DNA from: UBA5543 sp964464965
GTDB lineage: Bacteria > Bacteroidota > Bacteroidia > Chitinophagales > Chitinophagaceae
Direction: 5' to 3'
Length of the DNA: 64,000 nt
NCBI GenBank assembly: GCA_964464965.1
Contig: CAYXHM010000003.1
Coordinates: 310,001-374,000, forward strand
A program made the translations under genes and the position numbers. How positions within the stretch are numbered: position 1 is the stretch's first letter; each line of letters begins with the position of its first letter. This document shows positions 51,335-60,541 of the stretch, one piece after another. The notes under the pieces are model-generated. The model saw only the letters and a list, made by a program, of their open reading frames with translations. It was not told where the DNA came from and did no database searches.

Positions 51335-52940
51335 CGAAATGTTTATGCAGATAGACCAGACCACATCTATCAATGAGAAGATAGATGCGCTGGTGCAATA
51401 CTTCACCATTGCAGAAGAGGAAGACGCAATATGGTGCGTAGCCCTGCTGACGGGAAGAAGGCCCAAACGCACGGTGAAGACGAACGAGCTATGGACATGG
51501 AGCGGGGAACTTACCGGGCTGCCCGAATGGCTGCAGGCAGAATCATATCACATAGTGGGCGATCTTGCCGAAACTATTTCACTGTTGCTGCCTGAAACAG
51601 AGAATGCCCACAGCCATTCCCTGCACCGTATTATGCAAGACCTGATGGACCTTGAAAATAAAGATGAGCAGCAGCGCAAGGAATATATAACAGGCATGTG
51701 GCGTCAGTTTAACAAGGCAGAGCTGTTTGTATTCAACAAGCTGATAACAGGCGGTTTCAGGGTAGGTGTTTCTGAGAAGATCATCATCAAGTCTCTGGCA
51801 AAACATTTTGGTATAGATGAGAACGTGGTGGCGCACAGGCTTGCAGGCAAATGGTCGGCTACGGAACAAACGCTGAAAGGCCTCTTGTCTGACGACGATA
51901 ATATGGCCGATGTATCCCGCCCGTATCCCTTTTACCTGGCCTACCCGCTGGAGGTAGCAGTTGAGGAACTGGGGCCGCTTGAAGAATGGCAGATAGAAAG
52001 AAAGTACGATGGCATACGCGGGCAGATAATTGTAAGGGACAACACGTTGTTTGTATGGAGCAGGGGCGAAGACCTGCTGACAGAAAAGTTTAAAGAATTT
52101 CATAGCCTGGCGCAGGTGCTGCCCGGCGGTACGGTGATAGACGGTGAAATATTGCCGATGAAAGATGGCCAGTACCTGCCTTTTCATGTAATGCAGACAA
52201 GGATAGGCAGGAAGAATGTTACAGCCAAATCATTGAAGGACGCGCCATTGGTAATGGTATGCTATGATATACTGGAATACAATGCGGCAGACATCAGACA
52301 CATGTCTATGCAGGAGCGCAGGAATATACTGGAGCAACTGCTGGACATGGTAAACGGCTCACATCCGGAAATTCCTTTAATTATTTCACCCATACTAAAT
52401 TGCAGCAACTGGCAGGAGGTAGCGCTTGTGCGCGAAACATCGCGAGATAACTTTTGCGAGGGACTGATGCTGAAAAGAAAAGCCAGTGAGTACAAAACGG
52501 GTAGAAGAAAAGGTGACTGGTGGAAGTGGAAAGTGGATCCGCTAACTATAGATGGCGTACTGCTGTATGCGCAACGTGGCCACGGGCGCCGTGCCGACCT
52601 GTACACGGACTTTACCTTTGCCGTATGGGATGGTGAGGAACTGGTACCTTTCTGCAAAGCATATTCGGGCCTTACAGATAAGGAAATGAATGAAGTGGAC
52701 AACTGGGTGAAGAGGAACACCATTGAAAAGTTCGGGCCTGTGCGCAGTGTTGCGCCGGGCCTTGTATTCGAAATTGGGTTCGAGGGCATAAACCCATCGC
52801 CCAGGCACAAGTCGGGGGTAGCATTGCGTTTTCCGCGTATGCTCAGGTGGCGCAAAGACAAAGGCATTAAAGACGCCAATACTAAGGGCGACTTGCTGGA
52901 ACTATTAAATATATACGGTACTGCAAGGGAGCAAGAATAG
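51321..52940 (+). CDS. ATP-dependent DNA ligase
   Basis: A 539-residue ligase of the bacterial ATP-dependent (LigB/C-like, ligase-associated cassette) type. The ATG at 51321 (MKAFSEMFMQID) is chosen; an upstream in-frame start would duplicate exonuclease coding for 25 codons. The N-terminal helical domain spans about 1-200; nucleotidyltransferase motif I with the adenylated Lys is ERKYDGIRGQ near residue 223, motif III FVWSRGED, motif IIIa VIDGEI, motif IV EGLMLK, and motif V WWKWK. The OB domain follows. It would seal nicks after the action of the coupled exonuclease. The gene ends 5 nt from the stop of the convergent DUF5686 gene. Confidence 0.92.
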   Translation: MKAFSEMFMQIDQTTSINEKIDALVQYFTIAEEEDAIWCVALLTGRRPKRTVKTNELWTWSGELTGLPEWLQAESYHIVGDLAETISLLLPETENAHSHSLHRIMQDLMDLENKDEQQRKEYITGMWRQFNKAELFVFNKLITGGFRVGVSEKIIIKSLAKHFGIDENVVAHRLAGKWSATEQTLKGLLSDDDNMADVSRPYPFYLAYPLEVAVEELGPLEEWQIERKYDGIRGQIIVRDNTLFVWSRGEDLLTEKFKEFHSLAQVLPGGTVIDGEILPMKDGQYLPFHVMQTRIGRKNVTAKSLKDAPLVMVCYDILEYNAADIRHMSMQERRNILEQLLDMVNGSHPEIPLIISPILNCSNWQEVALVRETSRDNFCEGLMLKRKASEYKTGRRKGDWWKWKVDPLTIDGVLLYAQRGHGRRADLYTDFTFAVWDGEELVPFCKAYSGLTDKEMNEVDNWVKRNTIEKFGPVRSVAPGLVFEIGFEGINPSPRHKSGVALRFPRMLRWRKDKGIKDANTKGDLLELLNIYGTAREQE

Positions 52941-52945
52941 CAAGG

Positions 52946-55513
52946 CTACCATTCAAACCTTTCCTTGTCGTCGTCTATAGAAACGCCACCAAGGCCCGCC
53001 AGTGCACCACCGTCAAGACCTATCCTGATGCCTGTGTATGTTTTACGGTTTGCATCCCAGCCGCGTACTACATCCACCCGCAGGAAGCGGAATATCTTAA
53101 AGCCCAGGTTGTCTATACCCAGCGACACTTCCGTGTAATAATTTTTAGGGTCGATATACAGTGTATTGTTAGCTGCAACAAGGTTCCATCTTGCTTTTTT
53201 CAGCAGTGGTATTTTGTTGGTCAGCAAGCCGTTCAGGTTATACTCTACATGTGCTTCGCCGTATATCTTTGCCGTATTGCTCAGCATATAGTAGGGCGCC
53301 AGCTGGAAGCCCTGCAGGTATGGCGCGGCAATTACCAGTTCGTTGTCGGCTACGTGCATCATATCGGGCAGGCTCACGTACCTGCTGTTCAGGAAACCGC
53401 CTGTAGCAATGTTGTATTCAATGCTACCCAGCAGTTTCATGTTTACATAGTCTTCTATGCTGAAACGCCATTTGTCAAAATCTGTTTTGCTGTTCAGTAA
53501 GGTTGGTATGCCTTTTTCATAGCTGGCTGTAAAGGTGGGCCATACGCTACTTTGCGGCGATTTAAACTTCGGATACTGAACATATTTGTACCCCGGCTGG
53601 TAAGACACCGATGCCTTTACCAAAACTGCATTGTGCGTTTCCCACAACATGCCGGCCAGTGGCGCAGGTATATTATCAGTCCATTTTTCGGGATTATTAT
53701 CTGCCCATGTATATAGTGTGGTATTGCTGAGGGGCAACCTGCGTTGAAAGCCACCCTTTATATTCCAGCTAAGGCCGTTACCATAATTAGCACTGAAGAA
53801 TGCTGCTGCTGTGTAGCGCTCGTACAGCTTCATAATGTTCTTGCCATAGGCCAGTGTGGTGATGGTGTTATACAATGGTGCCACGGTGCTGTTGGGGTTG
53901 TATTGATAAACGTATTTACCGCCTTCTATACCTGCTTCCCAGTTGCGCGTAAGCCATTCACGGTTGTATTTTTTATAACTCACCCGCTCATAAGCATTCA
54001 GGTGTGTATTGCCAAAGCCGTAGCGCAAGGCACCCGATGTGTATATGTATTTAGCCGTGTCCAGCCTGTGTATAGTGGTTAGCTTCGGATTTACATAAAT
54101 ACCTTCTACCGTGTTGTAATTCACCAGGCCGTTTAGTAAGGCATTGGTCTGGTAGCTGGTTTTATTGTCTTTGGTAGCATAATATACGCCACCTGTTATA
54201 AGGTCGCCAGGCTTGAATTTATTTCTCTGCCTGCGCACAGAGTCGCGGTATTCAGGCGAGGTGACTTTGGCGTAAATGCTATCGCGCTTATGGTAGTCTT
54301 CAACCTCGTCTTCTTCCAGTGGTATTACCCGTGCTTCCGTAAAATGGGTTGTGTCCTTGTTGGCTTCGGTAAGGTAAGAACTTACTATTTTGTTATCAAA
54401 AAGGCTGTCCGGTATAGGCTGGTTTACTTTCTGGTTATCATATACCGCTATAAAGTTGGCAGTAAAGTCCAGCCCGAACAAACTGAGTGTGGGGTATTGC
54501 ACCTGGCTTTTTATTACCCACGTGTCTTTTTGCAGCGGCAGGTAGGTCTGTTCTATACGCAGTGTATCCAGCTGTTGCAGGCTCGATTGCTTGGTGAGTG
54601 TAAGGTCAAGGCTATGCACCGCCCAGTCATTTTCTACAATGTATATAGTGCCGTAAAACAGTGGCTCGTAGCTGCGGCGCGGTGTTACGGTTATTTTATT
54701 CACCGTATAGCCATCCTGCCTGAACTCCCCCTCGTATTTGTACTTGTAATAAGTAAGTGCCCCTTCTGCTATAGGTGATACAAAGCCACGCTCACTGATG
54801 TTCCACAGGGGGTTTACATTGTTATCATAAAAAGAAACTACAGGCGGCATCCTTGACAGTCCCAGCCCGTTGGGGTTACCACTTTCGCGTACGGTTTTGA
54901 TAATCGTTCTTTCTTTATTGCCCCTTGCGTAGTAATCGGCCTCTTGTTCACTCAGGTATATCACACCCAGTTTGGTAGAGTCTGCACCACCGCCACCACC
55001 TTCCACCACATCTTCACCATTCACTTTTACGCCGAATATTTTATTGGGTATGCTCCTGTTGCGTATCACCGCCTTCATGTAGATAGATGTCTGGAAAGCC
55101 TGTACCTGCTCCTGGTGAAACTTGCGCCTTTTAATAGCCTTGCGTATGATGGCATATGCAGGGTCTTCTGCATTGGCTCTTATCACTACATCTTTCATGG
55201 TAAGCGATTGCTCCTGCAGCTTGAAGTTATGTATCACCTCTTCGTTGCCTGTAATGGTCACTTTAAAATTCGTTTGCTGGAAACCCATATACTGGCAGGA
55301 TACATTGTGCGTGCCGGGCTGCAATACAAGGTTGTATTCCGCATTGGCATTGGCCGCAGTACCTATCGTGCTGCCTTTTATATATACAGTGGCATAGGGT
55401 AATGGTTCGCCTTTGGCATCGGTTACTTTGCCTTTTAATACGCCCGCGTATATTGCATGCGGCAGTATAACACAACATACTGCCAATACCAGGTGGTATA
55501 AGTTTTTTACCAT
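52946..55513 (-). CDS. DUF5686-type outer-membrane protein with carboxypeptidase-regulatory domain
   Basis: An 855-residue outer-membrane protein. Signal peptide (ends HAIYAG), then a carboxypeptidase-regulatory-like beta-sandwich (residues 25-105, VLKGKVTDAKGEPLPYATVYI), the DUF5686 segment (AYAIIRKAIKRRKFHQEQVQAF near 125), and a long beta-barrel to the C-terminal Trp. This family is specific to Bacteroidota and common, with no settled function. The gene stands alone, convergent with the ligase gene without a terminator between them. Confidence 0.87.
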   Translation of the reverse strand: MVKNLYHLVLAVCCVILPHAIYAGVLKGKVTDAKGEPLPYATVYIKGSTIGTAANANAEYNLVLQPGTHNVSCQYMGFQQTNFKVTITGNEEVIHNFKLQEQSLTMKDVVIRANAEDPAYAIIRKAIKRRKFHQEQVQAFQTSIYMKAVIRNRSIPNKIFGVKVNGEDVVEGGGGGADSTKLGVIYLSEQEADYYARGNKERTIIKTVRESGNPNGLGLSRMPPVVSFYDNNVNPLWNISERGFVSPIAEGALTYYKYKYEGEFRQDGYTVNKITVTPRRSYEPLFYGTIYIVENDWAVHSLDLTLTKQSSLQQLDTLRIEQTYLPLQKDTWVIKSQVQYPTLSLFGLDFTANFIAVYDNQKVNQPIPDSLFDNKIVSSYLTEANKDTTHFTEARVIPLEEDEVEDYHKRDSIYAKVTSPEYRDSVRRQRNKFKPGDLITGGVYYATKDNKTSYQTNALLNGLVNYNTVEGIYVNPKLTTIHRLDTAKYIYTSGALRYGFGNTHLNAYERVSYKKYNREWLTRNWEAGIEGGKYVYQYNPNSTVAPLYNTITTLAYGKNIMKLYERYTAAAFFSANYGNGLSWNIKGGFQRRLPLSNTTLYTWADNNPEKWTDNIPAPLAGMLWETHNAVLVKASVSYQPGYKYVQYPKFKSPQSSVWPTFTASYEKGIPTLLNSKTDFDKWRFSIEDYVNMKLLGSIEYNIATGGFLNSRYVSLPDMMHVADNELVIAAPYLQGFQLAPYYMLSNTAKIYGEAHVEYNLNGLLTNKIPLLKKARWNLVAANNTLYIDPKNYYTEVSLGIDNLGFKIFRFLRVDVVRGWDANRKTYTGIRIGLDGGALAGLGGVSIDDDKERFEW

Positions 55514-55583
55514 GAGTGTGATGATGTTTTTAGCCTGTAGTGTAGCGTTACATCGTACAGGCGGTGGAAAAGTTACAATTTTA

Positions 55584-56219
55584 TCAGAAAAGCCCGTTTA
55601 TCTGTGCATCCACCCTGCGTACTACTTCTGCCAGGTCGTCAGGATTTTCAGTAAAGTCAAGGTTCTCAATATCTATAACCAGCAGAGGGCCATCCTGGTA
55701 TTTCGCTATCCATTTATTATAATTCTCGTTCAGGCGCTTCAGGTAGTCCAGCCTTATGTTTTCTTCATATTCGCGGCCACGTTTCTGTATCTGGTCCACC
55801 AGTTTTGGTATGGATGCCTTCAGGTATATCAGCAGGTCGGGTGGTTGTACCATCTTATTCAGCGTGCTGAAGAGCGATGTATAGTTATCAAAATCGCGTT
55901 TGTTCATCAAGCCCATATCATACAGGTTGGGCGCGAATATGTGGGCATCTTCATATATTGTCCTGTCCTGTATAACGGTTTCAGTGCCGTGCCTTATTAT
56001 CTCCAGTTGCTTCAGGCGGTTGTTCAGGAAATACACCTGCAGGTTGAACGACCACCTGTGCATGTCCTCGTAAAAATCTACCAGGTAGGGGTTATGGTCT
56101 ATATCTTCATAATGCGGTGTCCATTTATAATGTTTGGCAAGAATAGCGGTAAGTGTTGTTTTGCCCGCACCTATGTTGCCGGCTACAGCTATATGTTTCA
56201 GTACCTTTTTCTTTGCCAT
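55584..56219 (-). CDS. Deoxynucleoside kinase
   Basis: A 211-residue cytosolic kinase of the deoxynucleoside kinase family, which phosphorylates deoxynucleosides for salvage. Walker A is VAGNIGAGKTTL near residue 12; the substrate-site region is YEDIDHNPYLVDFYED and the conserved DR-type motif is QDRTIYEDAHIFA near 93; the LID arginines are in KRGREYEENIRLDYLKRL near 150. Substrate base cannot be assigned. Separated by 111 nt from trpS upstream on the same strand. Confidence 0.88.
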   Translation of the reverse strand: MAKKKVLKHIAVAGNIGAGKTTLTAILAKHYKWTPHYEDIDHNPYLVDFYEDMHRWSFNLQVYFLNNRLKQLEIIRHGTETVIQDRTIYEDAHIFAPNLYDMGLMNKRDFDNYTSLFSTLNKMVQPPDLLIYLKASIPKLVDQIQKRGREYEENIRLDYLKRLNENYNKWIAKYQDGPLLVIDIENLDFTENPDDLAEVVRRVDAQINGLF

Positions 56220-56330
56220 GTATCCTCTTTGTAAAAAATGTATTGGTAATCTTATTTATCCGAAACCCCGCTGCACCATCCCCGAACATTAAAGTACAAC
56301 TTAATGTCTTATTTCAAAAAGCCGGGTATG

Positions 56331-57329
56331 TTAATAATAGTTTATGCCTATCAGCTTCCTGGCTTCGGCAATGGTGGCCGATGCGCTTACGCGGGCTTTT
56401 TCAGCGCCTTCTTTCAGTATCTTCCTTATCTGCTCGGGGTTGTCCTGCAATTCGGCAGCCCGCTGCCTGATGGGGGCAATGAATTTCACCATATCTTCTG
56501 CCAGTTGCTTTTTCATATCGCCGTAGCGTATGGTGCAATCGTTGTAGGCATTCCTGTAGGTATCTACCACATCAGGGGTTGATACCAGGCTCATCAGCAG
56601 GAAGATGTTTTTTATATAGTCCGGCATTTCACTGTTGTGCTCCGTAGGGCCGCCATCAGTCTTAGCCTTCATCACTTTTTTGCGTATCAGGTCATCTTCG
56701 TCGGCAAGGTACAGGGTGGCATTTCCGTGCTCACTCTTGCTCATTTTGCCTGTGCCGTCCAGGCTGGGCACTTTTACCAACTCATTGCTATAGTTAAAAG
56801 GATATGGCTCGGGGAACATTTCACCATAACGGTTATTAAACCTGTTCACAAAGTTGCGCGCCATTTCTACATGTTGCTCCTGGTCTTTACCTACAGGCAC
56901 CTTTACGGCTTTATGTATAATGATATCAGCCGTCATCAGTACGGGATAGGTAAGTAACCCTGCATTTACGTTGTCGGGCTGCGTACGTACCTTATCTTTA
57001 AACGTGGGTACTTTTTCCAGTTCGCCTTTGTAGGCCATCATATTCAGCATCAGGTACAGCTCGGGTATCTCCGGCAGGTCGCTCTGTGCGTACAGGGCTA
57101 CCTTATCTGGGTCAAGGCCGCAGGCTACATTTTCTGCCACTACACGGTACACATTCGCCCTCAGGTCTTTAGGGTCGGGGTGGGTGGTAAGGGAATGATA
57201 ATCTGCCACGAAGAAATAGCAGTTATAATCATCCTGCATTTTTACGTAGTTCTGCATAGCCCCGAAGTAATTGCCCAGGTGCAGGAAACCTGTAGAACGT
57301 ATGCCGCTGACAACAATTTCTTTACTCAT
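56331..57329 (-). CDS. trpS: Tryptophanyl-tRNA synthetase
   Basis: A 332-residue class I synthetase that charges tRNA-Trp. The ATG at 57329 is chosen over one four codons upstream because it starts right at the conserved SKEIVVSGIRSTGFLHLGN. The HIGH-like motif is HLGNYFG and the KMSKS loop is KMSKSEHGN near residue 195. Trp-site residues lie in YQVLMT-like LTYPVLMTADI. Length is normal for the bacterial enzyme (about 330). Confidence 0.95.
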   Translation of the reverse strand: MSKEIVVSGIRSTGFLHLGNYFGAMQNYVKMQDDYNCYFFVADYHSLTTHPDPKDLRANVYRVVAENVACGLDPDKVALYAQSDLPEIPELYLMLNMMAYKGELEKVPTFKDKVRTQPDNVNAGLLTYPVLMTADIIIHKAVKVPVGKDQEQHVEMARNFVNRFNNRYGEMFPEPYPFNYSNELVKVPSLDGTGKMSKSEHGNATLYLADEDDLIRKKVMKAKTDGGPTEHNSEMPDYIKNIFLLMSLVSTPDVVDTYRNAYNDCTIRYGDMKKQLAEDMVKFIAPIRQRAAELQDNPEQIRKILKEGAEKARVSASATIAEARKLIGINYY

Positions 57330-57423
57330 AACGGGCGGCAAGATACGAAATGGGTGGAGAAGTAGATAAAACTATGCTCAAATCACTTCTGATACAATAC
57401 CAGGGGGTAGGAGAATAAATAGC

Positions 57424-57445
57424 AAACCTCCCTGAAAGGAGGTTT
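57424..57445. terminator. Intrinsic terminator after the M56-TonB gene
   Basis: AAACCTCC / GGAGGTTT hairpin with a 6-nt loop, downstream of the BlaI/M56 operon. Confidence 0.7.
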
Positions 57446-57476
57446 GTTCGCAACATACAAATAGGAGTTGATACTA

Positions 57477-58805
57477 TTATCTATGTTTAATCATTCTAAT
57501 GCCTCCGGTACTTGTTTTGGAATCTGTAGCATTGTCCGTGCCCTTTTCTACAACCTTAAAGGTAGCGTCGTTGCCATTCCCCGGATATCTTACTGTCTTA
57601 TCTTTATCATCATCGCTCAGCTTAAAGGTAATAGGCAGGGTGTACATCACATTTACCTTATTGCCTTTTTCATCTTCGCCGGGTACCCAGTCGGGCAGTG
57701 CTGCAACCACAGTCATAGCTGCATCAGCCAGCAGGGGGTTATAATCTGTTTTAGCCGGGTGTATATCCCTGATATGCCCGTCTCTGTCAACAACAAATTT
57801 TATGATGATCCTTCCCTCAATACCTTTATCCTGCGCTTCCTGTGGATATACTATATGCTTGCCCAGGAATTCCGAAAGATTATAACCCGGCTCAGGCATT
57901 TTATGTGTAAAGGCTACAGCGCCTTCTGTTACTATATGCTGCTTTTGGGGCTTCTTTTTATTGTCCATCTTCTGCTCGCAGCTTTGCAGGGTAATGATAC
58001 CACCTGCCAATGCTAGTGTACATACTGCCGCTATTATACTACGTGTTTTAGAAGCGGATTTGTTTTTGTGTAACATCATGATTCTTCTTTTTATGGGGTG
58101 AATGATAAATGAATGCGTTAAGGGCAGGGTGCAGGTATTGAATACCGATGACAGGAGCAGTGTTGAATAAGCTTCAGGCTGAATGGCCACTGCCGCATCT
58201 GCCTGGAACTCGTGTACCTGTACCAGTTCTTTCTTTATAAAATGAACAAATGGGTTGGGCCAGGTTACCGCCTGCATGATGCTGATAAATACCATATCCC
58301 TGCTGTGCCGCAATTGTATATGCTGCTGCTCGTGCCTGATGATGGCATCATCTACATCGCCATCGGGCAACAGGATGTACCTGCCCCAGCTTCCGGGACC
58401 GTAGCCTGTATGCTTCAGCAATACATAGCCATCCTGCTGTACTTTATCACTGCGTTTTATCAGCCTGCGTAGCTTTGCATAGCTTTTTATTGCCAGGGCG
58501 GCGATTACCAATGCTACAGTTATATATAACAAGGCTGATACTGTCAGCCATAGCGGCAATGTCATTGCCTGTGTATTGTTAGCTGTGCCCACTACCAGCT
58601 CCGGCAATATTCCTGCTATCATCTTAGATTCAGTTTGCGGTCTCAACGCCTGTGGCAATTGTAACAACGGCAACACTAATGGCAGTACCGCAGCTGCCAA
58701 CAGGTAAGCGCGATTGAACCTGTGCAATGGCCTGTCGCGCAGTAATAAAAGATATACCAGCAACATCAGTCCGGTGTAGGTAACAACCTGTATGAAGTAC
58801 ATCAT
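57477..58805 (-). CDS. BlaR1-like M56 metallopeptidase fused to a TonB C-terminal domain
   Basis: A 442-residue membrane protein. Four hydrophobic segments lie in the first ~280 residues (about 5-21, 35-51, 84-107, 259-279). Between them is the M56 zinc site HEQQH (RHEQQHIQLRH) with the third ligand in VHEFQADAA. The last ~120 residues (LGKHIVYPQEAQDKGIEG and VDRDGHI) form a TonB C-terminal domain, which normally contacts outer-membrane receptors. In BlaR1/MecR1 systems the M56 enzyme cleaves the repressor after signal sensing; here the sensor is replaced by a TonB-like module. It follows blaI by 5 nt. Confidence 0.87.
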   Translation of the reverse strand: MMYFIQVVTYTGLMLLVYLLLLRDRPLHRFNRAYLLAAAVLPLVLPLLQLPQALRPQTESKMIAGILPELVVGTANNTQAMTLPLWLTVSALLYITVALVIAALAIKSYAKLRRLIKRSDKVQQDGYVLLKHTGYGPGSWGRYILLPDGDVDDAIIRHEQQHIQLRHSRDMVFISIMQAVTWPNPFVHFIKKELVQVHEFQADAAVAIQPEAYSTLLLSSVFNTCTLPLTHSFIIHPIKRRIMMLHKNKSASKTRSIIAAVCTLALAGGIITLQSCEQKMDNKKKPQKQHIVTEGAVAFTHKMPEPGYNLSEFLGKHIVYPQEAQDKGIEGRIIIKFVVDRDGHIRDIHPAKTDYNPLLADAAMTVVAALPDWVPGEDEKGNKVNVMYTLPITFKLSDDDKDKTVRYPGNGNDATFKVVEKGTDNATDSKTSTGGIRMIKHR

Positions 58806-58810
58806 AACAA

Positions 58811-59191
58811 TTATTTTTTAGGTGATTGTTTTTTTATTTCATTCAATATGTCTTCCAGTTCCTTTACGCTGATGTCTTTTTCCCTAGCGAAGAAGGACAG
58901 CATGTTTGCAAACGAGCCTTCAAAATATTTGCCTACAAACTGTGCCATGCTTTTTTTGCTGTACTCGTCTTTTTCTACCAGCGGGTAATACCTGTTTGAT
59001 TTTCCCAGGCTTTCGTGCGCCACTATTTTTTTGTCTTCCAGTATTTTTATAATAGTGCTCACAGTGTTGTAGTGCGGCCTGGGCTCTGGCAGGGCATCTA
59101 CTATGTCTTTTACAAAGGCTTTCTCCAGTACCCATAGCACCTGCATTATTTCTTCTTCGGCCTTGGTAAGTGGTTTAAATTCTTTCTTCAT
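58811..59191 (-). CDS. BlaI/MecI/CopY-family repressor
   Basis: A 126-residue winged-helix repressor: LTKAEEEIMQVLWVLEKAFVKDI at the start, the recognition segment HYNTVSTIIKILEDK near residue 40 and VAHESLGKSNRYYPL as the wing, then a dimerisation tail. Such repressors are inactivated by cleavage by a cognate M56 peptidase. The peptidase gene lies 5 nt downstream. Three 14-bp dyads spaced by exactly 20 bp cover its promoter region, so it is autorepressed. Confidence 0.92.
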   Translation of the reverse strand: MKKEFKPLTKAEEEIMQVLWVLEKAFVKDIVDALPEPRPHYNTVSTIIKILEDKKIVAHESLGKSNRYYPLVEKDEYSKKSMAQFVGKYFEGSFANMLSFFAREKDISVKELEDILNEIKKQSPKK

Positions 59192-59204
59192 AATTGGTGT
59201 TTAA

Positions 59205-59258
59205 ACTAAGTCTTTAGTAAATGTACTAAGTCTTTAGTTTATAAACTAATTATTTAGT
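59205..59258. promoter_or_regulatory. Three phased BlaI-type operators
   Basis: ACTAAGTCTTTAGT (59205-59218), the same 14-mer again (59225-59238) and ACTAATTATTTAGT (59245-59258). Each has ACTAA/TTAGT arms and the copies start exactly 20 bp apart, nearly two helical turns, so dimers can bind the same face of DNA cooperatively. Confidence 0.85.
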
Positions 59259-59281
59259 TGAAATAGTAAATTATTATATTG

Positions 59282-59313
59282 TTGTGACAATTAAGTTATT
59301 TGATTTAGATTTG
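59282..59313 (+). promoter_or_regulatory. Promoter of the ZIP transporter operon
   Basis: TTG at 59282-59284 and TAGATTTG at 59306-59313, 21 bp apart. Transcription should begin near 59320, 23 nt before the ATG. Confidence 0.65.
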
Positions 59314-59320
59314 TCTAAAT
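59303..59320. promoter_or_regulatory. 18-bp inverted repeat over the -7 box (metal operator candidate)
   Basis: ATTTAGA-TTTG-TCTAAAT, perfect 7-4-7 symmetry, containing the whole -7 box TAGATTTG. The form is compatible with a Fur- or DtxR/MntR-type metalloregulator, fitting the metal transporter downstream. Confidence 0.65.
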
Positions 59321-59342
59321 TATTTGTTAGGTTACGTACAAC

Positions 59343-60167
59343 ATGGAACAGATAACAGAGTATTTCACACAGATAGGCCCTGTAAAGAGCGCATTGCTGG
59401 CTACTACCTTCACGTGGCTGGTAACGGCTGCGGGCGCTTCTTTGGTATTCTTTTTTAAAAGCCTGCACCGCGGTGTACTTGATGCTATGCTGGGCTTTAC
59501 CGGTGGCGTAATGGTGGCAGCCAGTTTCTGGAGCCTGCTGAACCCCGCTATAGAAATGTCTGAAAAGATGTACCCCAACATGATATGGATGCCGGCGGCC
59601 GTAGGGTTCTTTTTAGGCGCCATGTTCATATTCGTGCTGGACAGGTTTACACCGCACCTGCACATCAACTTTGGCGTAGAAGAAAGCGAAGGTGTAAAGA
59701 CCAAGCTGCACCGCACTACACTGCTGATACTGGCTATAACATTGCACAATATACCTGAAGGCCTTGCCGTGGGTGTATTATTTGGCGCTGCTGCACTGGG
59801 CATGCCCGATGCAAGCTTTGCCGGGGCTATTGCATTGGCTATAGGTATAGGCATACAAAACTTCCCGGAGGGTATTGCGGTATCTATGCCGCTGCGCAGG
59901 CACGGTGTTACAAGATTAAAGAGCTTCTGGTACGGCCAGCTGTCTGCTATAGTAGAGCCCGTAGCCGGTGTGGTAGGCGCGCTGGCAGTTATATACATTC
60001 AACCCATATTGCCTTTTGCACTATCATTTGCAGCAGGCGCTATGATATATGTGGTGGTAGAAGAAGTAATACCTGAAACACAGCGGGACAAATATACAGA
60101 TGTGGCCGTGCTTGGCTTCATAGGCGGCTTCCTGGTGATGATGATACTGGATGTGGCATTAGGATGA
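59343..60167 (+). CDS. ZIP-family divalent metal transporter
   Basis: A 274-residue inner-membrane protein of the ZIP family with about eight hydrophobic helices. Metal-path motifs: HNIPEGLAVGVLFGAA near residue 136, IQNFPEGIAVSMPL near 173 and VVEEVIPE near 238. It would import zinc or a related divalent cation. The His-rich cytosolic loop common in eukaryotic ZIPs is replaced by a short segment (RFTPHLHINFGVEES). The next gene overlaps its 3' end by 4 nt (ATGA). Expression is probably under a metal-responsive repressor acting at 59303-59320. Confidence 0.9.
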   Translation: MEQITEYFTQIGPVKSALLATTFTWLVTAAGASLVFFFKSLHRGVLDAMLGFTGGVMVAASFWSLLNPAIEMSEKMYPNMIWMPAAVGFFLGAMFIFVLDRFTPHLHINFGVEESEGVKTKLHRTTLLILAITLHNIPEGLAVGVLFGAAALGMPDASFAGAIALAIGIGIQNFPEGIAVSMPLRRHGVTRLKSFWYGQLSAIVEPVAGVVGALAVIYIQPILPFALSFAAGAMIYVVVEEVIPETQRDKYTDVAVLGFIGGFLVMMILDVALG

Positions 60168-60484
60168 TAACAGTATATGTCAAAGAACAATCGTGGATAG
60201 CACGTATAGCGGCAGGGGTGCTAAACACCCGGCGGGTAGCTATAGTTATTAATCGCACCATATACCTGCACAATACTTCACGAATAGATTTCACCGGCAG
60301 CCGGTCGTGGCTGCTGCACGAGTTGAAACATGTAGCGCAATATGAGCAATACGGCACGGTAAGGTTTATGTTGCTGTACCTGTACGAGTCTATGCGCAAG
60401 GGCTATATCAATAACCGTTTTGAAGTTGAAGCCCGCGCTGCAGAACATGATGTAACTGTATTAAATAAATACAAGCTGCTTTAG
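60164..60484 (+). CDS. Small HExxH putative metalloprotein coupled to the ZIP gene
   Basis: A 106-residue protein with one metallopeptidase-like motif HELKH (residues 52-56, in LLHELKHVAQYEQYG) and a possible third ligand Glu near 89 (NRFEVEARAAE), in the style of DUF4157-type minimal proteases. No signal peptide or membrane segment. Its start overlaps the ZIP stop by 4 nt, so the two are translated together. Roles such as metal-dependent proteolysis or metal handling for the transporter are inference only. Confidence 0.75.
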   Translation: MITVYVKEQSWIARIAAGVLNTRRVAIVINRTIYLHNTSRIDFTGSRSWLLHELKHVAQYEQYGTVRFMLLYLYESMRKGYINNRFEVEARAAEHDVTVLNKYKLL

Positions 60485-60541
60485 TGCCACAGTACAATAT
60501 CGGCAACTACATCTCGTTATAAATGCCAAAACCACCTTGTG

